DNA of 7,827 nucleotides from CAZJJY01 sp964546445 (GTDB lineage Bacteria > Patescibacteriota > Microgenomatia > PFEM01 > JAPLYW01). This document shows, piece after piece, positions 1 through 5,910 of the stretch. The notes under the pieces are model-generated. The model was not told where the DNA came from, did no database searches, and worked only from the letters and a program-made list of their open reading frames with translations. The position numbers were made by a program, and so were the translations under genes. Each line of letters starts with the position of its first letter. Position 1 is the first letter of the stretch. The stretch lies in the NCBI GenBank assembly GCA_964546445.1, contig CAZJJY010000025.1, positions 1 to 7,827 on the forward strand, read 5' to 3'.

Positions 1-1400
1 GCTTTCTTTTTATAAAATTCTGTTTTTTGTTCATAATGATAAGCTAATCTAAAAAGTAAATCTTCACTAAAATGAGGACCTAAAATTTGCAATCCCAAAG
101 GAAGATTATTAACAAAACCAGCTGGAACAGATATTCCAGGAATACCAGCCAGATTAGCCGTTACTGTATAAATATCAGAAAGGTACATTTTTAAAGGATC
201 GGCTGTTTTCTCTCCAATCTTAAATGGTAGTGTTGGAGATACTGGAGTAAATAAGGCATCAACCTTTTCAAAAACCTTATCAAAATCTTTTTTAATCAAA
301 GCTCTTACTTTCATTGCTTTAAGATAGTAGGCCTCCCAATAGCCAGAAGAAAGAGTAAATGTCCCTAACATAATCCTTCTTTTAGCTTCATCAGCAAACA
401 TCTCTCTTCCTGATCCATATCTAATACCATCATATCTGGCTAAATTAGAAGATACTTCTGCTGGTTGGATAATATAATAAACGGCTAAGGCATACTTTGT
501 ATGAGGCAACGAAACCTCTTCTATTTTTACTCCCATTTTCTCAAATTCGTTAATGGCTTCTTGAACTTTATTTTTAACATCTTTATCTAAACCTTCTTGA
601 AAATATTCCTTAGGAATTCCAATTTTTAAGCCTTTAATATCTTTTTGTAAATTATTTTGATAATCCCCTACGGGGTTAGGGGATGTCGTCGCATCAAATC
701 TATCTTGACCAGCCGTGATGCTTAAAAACAAAGCTGAATCAGCCACAGTTTTTGTCAAATGTCCTATTGAATCTAAAGAAGAGGCCATGGCAATAATTCC
801 ATAACGAGAAACTCTCCCATAAGTTGGTTTTAAACCAACAACATTACAAAAAGAGCCAGGAAGCCTGACAGAACCACCTGTATCCGTCCCTGTAGCAGCT
901 AGAGCCATTCCTGAACTAACCGCAACGGCTGGACCACTACTAGATCCACCAGGAACCCTACTATTATCATAAGGATTTTTAGTTACTCCAAAATCAGAAG
1001 TTTCTCCTGAAGAACCATGAGCCCAAGCATCCATATTAGCTTTGCCTAAAATAATTGCCCCGGCTTCTTTTAGTCTCTTGACTACTGTTGCGTTATAAAC
1101 TGGGATATAATCATCAAGTACTTTAGAAGCCGCGGTAGTTCTTATTCCTTTAGTTAAAAAATTATCCTTAAAGACGATTGGAATTCCTAATAAAGGTTTT
1201 TTAACTCCTTCCTTAATTAATTTATCCCCTTTTTGGGCTTCTAAAAGAGCTTCTTTCTCACAAACAGTTATAAAGGCATTAAGCTTAGAGTCCTTTTCTT
1301 TAATCTCTTTTAAGAAAGCCTTAGTTAACTCCATTGAAGAGAATTCTTTTTTTTCTAAACCTTCTCTGGCTTTAATAATCGTTAATTCATTAATATTCAT
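1..1400 (-). CDS. gatA: Glutamyl/aspartyl-tRNA amidotransferase subunit A (partial, C-terminus cut by window edge)
   Basis: GatA is the amidase subunit of the cytoplasmic GatCAB complex. It frees ammonia from glutamine so that GatB can convert Glu-tRNA(Gln) to Gln-tRNA(Gln), and often Asp-tRNA(Asn) to Asn-tRNA(Asn). The frame is open for 466 codons to the left edge; family members are about 485 residues, so roughly 15-20 are missing. The amidase-signature triad is visible: Lys78 in GIPIVFKDN, cis-Ser154 in PGGSSSG and nucleophile Ser177 in TDTGGSVRLP. The block GLKPTYGRVSRYG follows, and DGIRYGSG lies in the substrate-binding half. The usual RQP after the nucleophile reads RLP here. The start ATG overlaps the gatC stop (ATGA), implying translational coupling; only a weak purine stretch precedes it. 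GatA is distinguished from other amidase-family hydrolases by the adjacent gatC. GatB is not present in the window. Confidence 0.96.
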   Translation of the reverse strand, partial: MNINELTIIKAREGLEKKEFSSMELTKAFLKEIKEKDSKLNAFITVCEKEALLEAQKGDKLIKEGVKKPLLGIPIVFKDNFLTKGIRTTAASKVLDDYIPVYNATVVKRLKEAGAIILGKANMDAWAHGSSGETSDFGVTKNPYDNSRVPGGSSSGPAVAVSSGMALAATGTDTGGSVRLPGSFCNVVGLKPTYGRVSRYGIIAMASSLDSIGHLTKTVADSALFLSITAGQDRFDATTSPNPVGDYQNNLQKDIKGLKIGIPKEYFQEGLDKDVKNKVQEAINEFEKMGVKIEEVSLPHTKYALAVYYIIQPAEVSSNLARYDGIRYGSGREMFADEAKRRIMLGTFTLSSGYWEAYYLKAMKVRALIKKDFDKVFEKVDALFTPVSPTLPFKIGEKTADPLKMYLSDIYTVTANLAGIPGISVPAGFVNNLPLGLQILGPHFSEDLLFRLAYHYEQKTEFYKKK

Positions 1401-1696
1401 TTTTCTAAAACTGCTTTGGTAACAAAGAAACTCTTATGTTTATTTTTTGCATTAGATAAAACCTGATCAGAATCTAAAGACTTCTCTGGTTTGTCTCCTC
1501 TAGTCAAATTTTCTAAACCGGTAGTTTGAGCTATCGGTTCTATTTCTTTAGTATCCAACTGATCTAATGATTTAAAGTAATCTAAAATCTCTGAAAGTTG
1601 TTTAGGAAATTTATCAAGATCCTTATCCGTTAATTTAAGGTTGGCCAAATTAGATAAATGTTTAATATTTTCTTTGGTTATTTTTGAATTTTTCAT
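1397..1696 (-). CDS. gatC: Glutamyl/aspartyl-tRNA amidotransferase subunit C
   Basis: GatC is the small subunit that wraps around and stabilises GatA and links it to GatB in the tRNA-dependent amidotransferase. The 99-residue product matches the usual length of about 95. It has the family layout: an N-terminal helix pair starting ITKENIKHLSNLANLKL, a middle segment EILDYFKSLDQLDT, the conserved region EPIAQTTGLENLTRGD (residues 53-68) that threads over GatA, and a C-terminal part ending FFVTKAVLEK. The start is set by an AGGA ribosome site at about 1707-1710, 10 nt upstream and inside the end of the htpX gene. Only 1 nt separates it from the htpX stop. Its TGA stop overlaps the gatA ATG, so gatC and gatA are almost certainly co-translated. 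Use of TGA as a stop here argues against a TGA-reassigned code. Confidence 0.95.
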   Translation of the reverse strand: MKNSKITKENIKHLSNLANLKLTDKDLDKFPKQLSEILDYFKSLDQLDTKEIEPIAQTTGLENLTRGDKPEKSLDSDQVLSNAKNKHKSFFVTKAVLEK

Positions 1697-1697
1697 T

Positions 1698-2597
1698 TTA
1701 AGACATTCCTTTCAAAGCACTAATCCTTTCATCCACTGGAGGATGAGTATTAAATAAACTAGTTAACCATCTCTTAGATTGTTTGCCCTTAAAAGGATTC
1801 ATAATAAAGAGATTTTCTGTTGCTTTGGTCGCTGTCTTTAAGCTATGTTTATCTTTAGAAATCTTTTCTAAAGCATTTATCAATCCTGGAGGAAATTTAG
1901 TAATTAATACTGCTGAGGCATCGGCTAGAAATTCTCTCCTTCTTGAAATTGCCAATTGAATTAACTTAGCAATTAATGGAGATAATAAAGCAACGACTAT
2001 CCCTACGACTAACATAACAACTCCAAAATTTCCTGACTGGCGATTCCGAGAACCGCCAAAGAAAGATCTTCTAATAAAGAAATCTCCTATTAAAACTACC
2101 ATACCTACCAGAACAGTAACAATACTCATTAATCTTGTATCATAATTTTTAACATGAGAAAGTTCGTGAGCAACAACTCCTTCTAATTCAGTCCTATTAA
2201 GTTTTTTTAGTAGACCACTAGTAACACAAATAACTGCATGTTTAGGATCTCTGCCAGTCGCAAAAGCATTTAGAGCAGGGCTATCAATAACATATAATTT
2301 TGGTTTGGGGATACGAGCAGCCATGGCTAAGTTTTCAGATACGGTGAAGAAATTAAAATCTTTGTTTCTTTGAGCTGGTCTTGCTCCAGAAATACCCAAA
2401 ATAATTTTATCTGACCACCAATAACTACCAAAACTTATTATCCCAGAAAAAATTAAAGCCATTCCAATGACGCTTGGACCATAACCTAAAAGTTTGGCAA
2501 TAATCCAAACAAACAAAGTGATAAAAATCACAAACAGCACCATAACAACGATGCTCCGACGTTTATTCCGGTCTACTTGCTCATAAATATTTATCAT
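1698..2597 (-). CDS. htpX: HtpX-like M48-family membrane zinc metalloprotease
   Basis: This is an integral-membrane protease of peptidase family M48, the family that degrades damaged membrane proteins. At 299 residues it has typical HtpX length. Two N-terminal membrane spans (about residues 14-37 and 41-61) precede the cytoplasmic catalytic part. The zinc site is complete: HELSH at 144-148 supplies two histidines and the catalytic Glu145, and Glu222 in RRREFLADA is the likely third ligand. Further hydrophobic spans lie at about 156-175 and 191-216. Other family hallmarks are NAFATG (110-115) and the C-terminal NTHPPVDERI (283-292). The ATG overlaps the lemA stop as TAATG and no good Shine-Dalgarno is visible, so translation probably depends on lemA. 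LemA and HtpX-like proteases are frequently adjacent in bacteria, which supports a shared membrane role. The exact substrate cannot be read from sequence. Confidence 0.94.
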   Translation of the reverse strand: MINIYEQVDRNKRRSIVVMVLFVIFITLFVWIIAKLLGYGPSVIGMALIFSGIISFGSYWWSDKIILGISGARPAQRNKDFNFFTVSENLAMAARIPKPKLYVIDSPALNAFATGRDPKHAVICVTSGLLKKLNRTELEGVVAHELSHVKNYDTRLMSIVTVLVGMVVLIGDFFIRRSFFGGSRNRQSGNFGVVMLVVGIVVALLSPLIAKLIQLAISRRREFLADASAVLITKFPPGLINALEKISKDKHSLKTATKATENLFIMNPFKGKQSKRWLTSLFNTHPPVDERISALKGMS

Positions 2598-3184
2598 TAA
2601 AGATCAACTTTTGGCGTTTTTGTTTCGCCTTTTTCAACTTCAATATGTTCACCTTCAGATGGCGTTTTCAAACCTTTCTCTTGTTTAAACTTGAACATCA
2701 TGGCGACAATTTTCGATGGCAAAGTCACAACCTTAATATTAAAATCAGCGGTTAAATCAATTAATGTCCTTCTTGCATACATGACTTTATCAGCTGTATC
2801 TCGGAGTTCATCCATTAATTTACTTGTTGGTCCGACTGCTTTAAGTTCGGGTGTTGACTCAAAAACAGCTCTAATCGGAGCCAAAGCTGACTGTAAACGA
2901 GTTCCTGTATCGATTAATTTCTGAACATCATTACCTGAAACTGCTTTAGTGACTGCTTTTCGAGCTTCAGTTAAATCTTCAAAAACTTTTTTCTCATGTT
3001 TCATATAACCCTTAACAGAAGAAACTAAGTTAGGGATCAAATTTGACTGACGCTTTAGTTGATTGCCAATTTCTTGTATCGAAGCTTTAATTCTCGTCTT
3101 CATAGTTACAAATTGATTATAAGAAGACCAGATATAAAGAATTATTAATAAAGCGATGATACTGACGACTATTAGGATAGGCAT
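2597..3184 (-). CDS. lemA: LemA family membrane-anchored protein
   Basis: LemA proteins are small helical membrane proteins of uncertain biochemical role, often encoded next to HtpX-like proteases. The 195-residue product has one N-terminal membrane span (about 2-20), then the conserved SYNQFVTMK stretch and the family signature LIPNLVSSVKGYMKHE (49-64). A long helical region follows, and a conserved end segment carries DFNIKVVTLPSKIVA (147-161). The final 25 residues are charged and probably disordered. An unusually complete ribosome site (AAAGGAGGTGA) lies at 3195-3205 within the last codons of polX, 10 nt before the ATG, so this gene may be translated more strongly than its neighbours. Its stop shares one base with the htpX start (TAATG). 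Assignment to the family is firm, but a precise function is not known. Confidence 0.93.
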   Translation of the reverse strand: MPILIVVSIIALLIILYIWSSYNQFVTMKTRIKASIQEIGNQLKRQSNLIPNLVSSVKGYMKHEKKVFEDLTEARKAVTKAVSGNDVQKLIDTGTRLQSALAPIRAVFESTPELKAVGPTSKLMDELRDTADKVMYARRTLIDLTADFNIKVVTLPSKIVAMMFKFKQEKGLKTPSEGEHIEVEKGETKTPKVDL

Positions 3185-3190
3185 TAGTTA

Positions 3191-4987
3191 CTATTCACCT
3201 CCTTTCAAAATTTTTGATATCTTATTATAACTCATGGTATTTATAATGTCATTTTTAGAAGCCCAACCTCTTCTAGCTGTAGCTATTCCATATTTAATAA
3301 AACCTAATTGGTCAGCAGCATGAGAATCGGTGTTTATAATCATTTTCACACCACTTTTCACTGCTTCTTTAGCAACCTCATCTTGTAAATCTAATCTATT
3401 AGGCCAAGAATTAATTTCTAACCATTTATCATTCTTTTTACAAATATCAAAAATCTTATCCCAATCTAAATCATATCCTTCACGCCAACCTATAATTCTT
3501 CCTGTCGGATGACCAAGAATCTTAGCTTGAGGGTGTTTTAAAGCCTCCAAAACCCTTTTAGTCGCCTCATCTAAAGACATCCTAAATCTGGAATGAACAG
3601 AAACAATCGCAAAATCCAAATATTTGAAACCCTCCTCAGGGATAGCAAGTTCTCCATCAGGTTTTATATCTATCTCTAGACCATTAAATACATAAATGGG
3701 TAATTTATTTCCTCTTGAGTAATTTATTTCGTCAATATACTCCTTTTTTCTCTTTAATATGTCAATAATGTCTTTTTTACTGTGTTTACTCATACTGGGG
3801 TTATGTTCAGAAACACCAATATACTCATATTTTAGTTTAGCCGCTTCTTTTAGGATCTTTTGGATTGAATCTACCCCTAAATCATGGCTGGGTTCAATAG
3901 GAAAATCAGAATGAATATGTAAATCCCCCTTCAAATCTTTTTGTTCAATCAAATTAGGTAATTCACCTTTTTGAGCAGCTTCAATTTCTCCTCTATCCTC
4001 TCTTAATTCTGGAGGAATCCATTCCATTCCTAAAGATTTATAAAAATCTTCTTCGCTTTTATACTTTTTAAGCTGTAATTTACCTTTTATTTTCTTTTTA
4101 ATCCCATATTCAGAAAGACTTAAGTTTTTTTTCTGAGCTATTTCTCTTAAATGGATATTGTGCTCTTTTGAACCTGTAAAATGCTGTAACAATGATCCAA
4201 ATGATTCAGGATCCATGGTTTTTAAATCTATCTGTCTGCCTCTGTAAATAATTCTAGCCGTATTTTTTCCAGCTACAACTACTTTTTCAGTTTCAGGGAA
4301 ACTAACAAACTTTTTAATTACATCTTTGGGGTTTTTGGTGGCAACGGCGATATCAACATCACCTATTGTGGCACTCATTCTTCTTAAGCTCCCCAAAGGA
4401 TAGATTTTTAAGATATACTTGTTTTCATCATTTTCATTAAGATAATCTATCATTTTTTGGGCTAAACCCTGAGCAAAAGAAAGATTCATTTTTTCTTTAC
4501 GGTTTTTTAGTTCTTTAATACCTTCTAAAATCTCTTCTTCTGATTTACTGGCAAATCCTTCAATCTTGCTTATTTCACCCTTTTTAGCCGCCATTTTGAG
4601 CTGCTCAATGGCTTTTTCAGAGTCCTTTATATCCAATTTTGAGCATAATTTGTAGGCTGTTTTTGCTCCTATACCTGGTATTCTTAAAATTTCAAACATT
4701 GCCTTAGGAAGATCTCTAAGAGCTCTTTTAAAATAAGCCACTTCTCCTTTACGAAAGAGCTCATCTAAATGTGAAGCAATCGAAGAACCAACACCTGGGA
4801 TTTCCGTCAAGTCACCGCCATCTTTCCAAATGTCTCTTACTTCATTAGGTAAATGTTCTACTGTTGCGGCTGCTCTTTCATAAGCATTAATTCTAAATCT
4901 ATTCTCTCCTTTAACTTCGTAAGCCGCGGCAATTGACCTAAGAAGATTTGTCAATTGTCTATTGTTCATTTTTCGATTCATTTTCAT
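3191..4987 (-). CDS. polX: PolX-type DNA polymerase with PHP domain (DNA polymerase/3'-5' exonuclease)
   Basis: This is a family X DNA polymerase fused to a PHP phosphoesterase domain, associated with gap-filling base-excision repair. It has 598 residues, near the family norm of about 570-580. Order: an N-terminal helical 8-kDa-like region (8-50); two helix-hairpin-helix motifs, TEIPGVGSS (61-69) and LRIPGIGAKT (101-110); and a nucleotidyltransferase palm with GSLRRMSATIGDVD (199-212). Catalytic aspartates are Asp210, Asp212 and Asp254 (in RQIDLKT), followed by FTGSKEHN (270-277). The PHP domain starts near 353 and shows metal-binding DLHIHSD (355-361), SEHN (393-396), GLEID (436-440), SVHS (463-466), GHPTGR (492-497) and NTDSH (552-556). 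Both active sites therefore look intact. Three ATGs (codons 1, 3 and 7) are possible starts; none has a ribosome site. A promoter ending 7 nt upstream suggests leaderless translation from the first. It heads the minus-strand operon. Confidence 0.95.
   Translation of the reverse strand: MKMNRKMNNRQLTNLLRSIAAAYEVKGENRFRINAYERAAATVEHLPNEVRDIWKDGGDLTEIPGVGSSIASHLDELFRKGEVAYFKRALRDLPKAMFEILRIPGIGAKTAYKLCSKLDIKDSEKAIEQLKMAAKKGEISKIEGFASKSEEEILEGIKELKNRKEKMNLSFAQGLAQKMIDYLNENDENKYILKIYPLGSLRRMSATIGDVDIAVATKNPKDVIKKFVSFPETEKVVVAGKNTARIIYRGRQIDLKTMDPESFGSLLQHFTGSKEHNIHLREIAQKKNLSLSEYGIKKKIKGKLQLKKYKSEEDFYKSLGMEWIPPELREDRGEIEAAQKGELPNLIEQKDLKGDLHIHSDFPIEPSHDLGVDSIQKILKEAAKLKYEYIGVSEHNPSMSKHSKKDIIDILKRKKEYIDEINYSRGNKLPIYVFNGLEIDIKPDGELAIPEEGFKYLDFAIVSVHSRFRMSLDEATKRVLEALKHPQAKILGHPTGRIIGWREGYDLDWDKIFDICKKNDKWLEINSWPNRLDLQDEVAKEAVKSGVKMIINTDSHAADQLGFIKYGIATARRGWASKNDIINTMSYNKISKILKGGE
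3195..3205 (-). promoter_or_regulatory. Strong Shine-Dalgarno for lemA, inside the polX 3' end
   Basis: The minus strand reads AAAGGAGGTGA, a near-perfect match to the 16S anti-Shine-Dalgarno. It lies 10 nt before the lemA ATG and within the last codons of polX. It is the strongest ribosome site in the minus-strand block and supports the lemA start chosen. Confidence 0.8.
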
Positions 4988-4994
4988 TACTTTT

Positions 4995-5024
4995 ATAATA
5001 TCATAAGCGTTGACTTAGCCTCAA
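4995..5024 (-). promoter_or_regulatory. Predicted sigma70-type promoter for the polX-lemA-htpX-gatCA block
   Basis: On the minus strand a -35-like TTGAGG (5019-5024) is separated by 18 bp from a -10-like TATTAT (4995-5000, five of six consensus bases). The -10 ends 7 nt before the polX ATG, so transcription would begin at or next to the A of the start codon and give a leaderless message. This fits the absence of a ribosome site there. It is predicted by inspection only; AT-rich DNA gives chance matches. Confidence 0.5.
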
Positions 5025-5038
5025 TAATTTGCTATCCT
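5010..5038 (+). promoter_or_regulatory. Predicted sigma70-type promoter for the tRNA-Asp/LysM transcription unit
   Basis: On the plus strand TTGACT (5010-5015, five of six consensus bases) is followed after exactly 17 bp by TATCCT (5033-5038, four of six). Transcription would start near 5044-5046, about 15 nt before tRNA-Asp. Its -35 lies inside the spacer of the oppositely directed polX promoter, so the two would be in mutual steric competition. It is the only clear promoter for the plus-strand unit. Confidence 0.6.
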
Positions 5039-5060
5039 TTCTTAGATCTTAAGGATCCGT

Positions 5061-5134
5061 GGGGTCGTAGCTCAATTGGTTAGAGCGCCTGCCTGTCACG
5101 CAGGAGGTTGCGGGTTCGAGTCCCGTCGTCCCCG
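5061..5134 (+). tRNA. tRNA-Asp (anticodon GTC)
   Basis: A full 74-nt cloverleaf is visible. The acceptor strands are GGGGTCG and CGTCCCC, the D arm is GCTC/GAGC, and the anticodon stem CCTGC/GCAGG encloses loop CTGTCAC with anticodon GTC. The T arm is GCGGG/CCCGT around TTCGAGT. The discriminator is G5134, the identity base expected for aspartate. CCA is not encoded, so it must be added enzymatically. The acceptor stem has a T-T opposition at pair 5-68 where Watson-Crick pairing is usual; all other pairs hold apart from one G-T in the T stem. Confidence 0.97.
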
Positions 5135-5152
5135 CTTAAACTCTGCCTAGAA

Positions 5153-5178
5153 AGGAGGTATCTTAATTAAAGACTCCT
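5153..5178 (+). promoter_or_regulatory. Shine-Dalgarno-sequestering hairpin in the LysM gene leader
   Basis: The leader between tRNA-Asp and the LysM gene carries AAAGGAGGT (5151-5159), but this lies 24 nt from the ATG at 5184, too far for normal initiation. The AGGAG (5153-5157) can pair with CTCCT (5174-5178), continuing inward through TCTT (5161-5164) with AAGA (5170-5173) around a 5-nt loop, leaving GTA bulged. The ribosome site is thus masked in the folded state. Whether this regulates translation is not shown. An alternative reading is a five-codon leader ORF starting at ATT (5166). Confidence 0.45.
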
Positions 5179-5183
5179 CTTAA

Positions 5184-5756
5184 ATGAATAACGAAAATTT
5201 AAAAAACTTTCTTAAAAAAATAAAGCTCAACGAGTCACTCATTAGTATCATCCTTGGGACAGTCGTTGTTATTGTTGTTGCAATTTTAATTTTTAATTAT
5301 TTTAAAGGCATCGACAAAACAGAAGAAATGGCAACTGATATCCCTACAGAAGAAGTTCAATTAGTTGAAGAAGAAGGAAAAATTATTCCTCTTGGATTGC
5401 CAACTACTTACACTGTTGAAGAAGGAGATCATCTTTGGTCAATTGCTGAAAAATTTTATACTTCAGGTTATAATTGGATAGATATTGCTAAAGAAAACAA
5501 TTTGGTTAATCCAAATGTTTTATTAGTTGGTCAGGAATTAAATATTCCAAAAACCGAAGTAATAATAATCGAGGCAGAAGTAACTGGGCCAGCTATTACT
5601 GGAAACAGCTATGCTGTTGAAGAAAATGATAATCTCTGGGATATCGCAGTTAGAGCTTATGGTGATGGATATCAATGGGTGAAAATTGCTAGTGAAAACA
5701 ACTTGGCAAATCCTGATTTTATTTATTCTGGTAATATTTTAGCAATACCAAGATAG
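5184..5756 (+). CDS. Membrane-anchored protein with two LysM domains
   Basis: This is a probable cell-envelope protein that binds peptidoglycan or related N-acetylglucosamine-containing glycans on the outer face. Of 190 residues, a short lysine-rich N-terminus is followed by one membrane span (about 19-39), an acidic linker (42-70), LysM domain 1 (about 75-123, TYTVEEGDHLWSIAEKFY) and LysM domain 2 (about 142-190, YAVEENDNLWDIAVRAYG). Each LysM has the opening YxVxxxDxLWxIA and closing LxIP pattern, with a slightly long GYNW/GYQW insertion after the first helix. No catalytic domain is present, so it is more likely a scaffold or anchor than a hydrolase. A TAA stop lies directly before the ATG in frame, fixing the start, though the strong ribosome site is 24 nt upstream in a hairpin. 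tRNA-Gly begins 2 nt after its stop. No gene name can be assigned. Confidence 0.9.
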   Translation: MNNENLKNFLKKIKLNESLISIILGTVVVIVVAILIFNYFKGIDKTEEMATDIPTEEVQLVEEEGKIIPLGLPTTYTVEEGDHLWSIAEKFYTSGYNWIDIAKENNLVNPNVLLVGQELNIPKTEVIIIEAEVTGPAITGNSYAVEENDNLWDIAVRAYGDGYQWVKIASENNLANPDFIYSGNILAIPR

Positions 5757-5758
5757 AC

Positions 5759-5829
5759 GCGGGATTAGTTGAGCGGTTCAACGTCACCTTCCCAAGGTGG
5801 AAAGAGGGGTTCGACTCCCCTATCCCGCT
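5759..5829 (+). tRNA. tRNA-Gly (anticodon CCC)
   Basis: A 71-nt cloverleaf: acceptor GCGGGAT/ATCCCGC fully paired, D arm GTTG/CAAC with a 7-nt loop, and anticodon stem TCACC/GGTGG (one T-G pair) around TTCCCAA, giving anticodon CCC at 5791-5793. The T arm is AGGGG/CCCCT around TTCGACT. Discriminator T5829 is normal for bacterial glycine tRNA. No CCA is encoded. It starts 2 nt after the LysM stop codon. A weak extended -10-like element (TGGTAATAT, 5729-5737) inside the LysM gene could add a local promoter, but this is uncertain. Confidence 0.96.
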
Positions 5830-5835
5830 CTTATT

Positions 5836-5907
5836 GCCGATGTAGCTCAGTGGTAGAGCAATGCTTTCGTAAAGCATGGGTCGTCGGTTCGATTCCGACT
5901 GTCGGCT
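5836..5907 (+). tRNA. tRNA-Thr (anticodon CGT)
   Basis: A 72-nt cloverleaf: acceptor GCCGATG/TGTCGGC with two G-T pairs at the inner end, D arm GCTC/GAGC, and anticodon stem ATGCT/AGCAT around TTCGTAA with anticodon CGT at 5868-5870. The T arm is GTCGG/CCGAC around TTCGATT. Discriminator T5907; CCA is not encoded. It follows tRNA-Gly after 6 nt and precedes the next ATG by 3 nt, so it is surely on one transcript with tRNA-Gly and probably with the downstream gene. Confidence 0.96.
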
Positions 5908-5910
5908 CTG

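Noticed and set aside
2691..2924. 77-codon open frame on the plus strand opposite lemA
   Set aside because: It lies wholly antisense to a well-supported lemA gene, has no ribosome site or family resemblance, and looks like a shadow frame.
3330..3512. 60-codon open frame on the plus strand opposite polX
   Set aside because: It is antisense to the conserved PHP domain and has no independent support.
5061..5907. tRNA genes as attachment sites of an integrated element
   Set aside because: No integrase, no repeated tRNA 3' fragment and no foreign-looking gene is present in the window.
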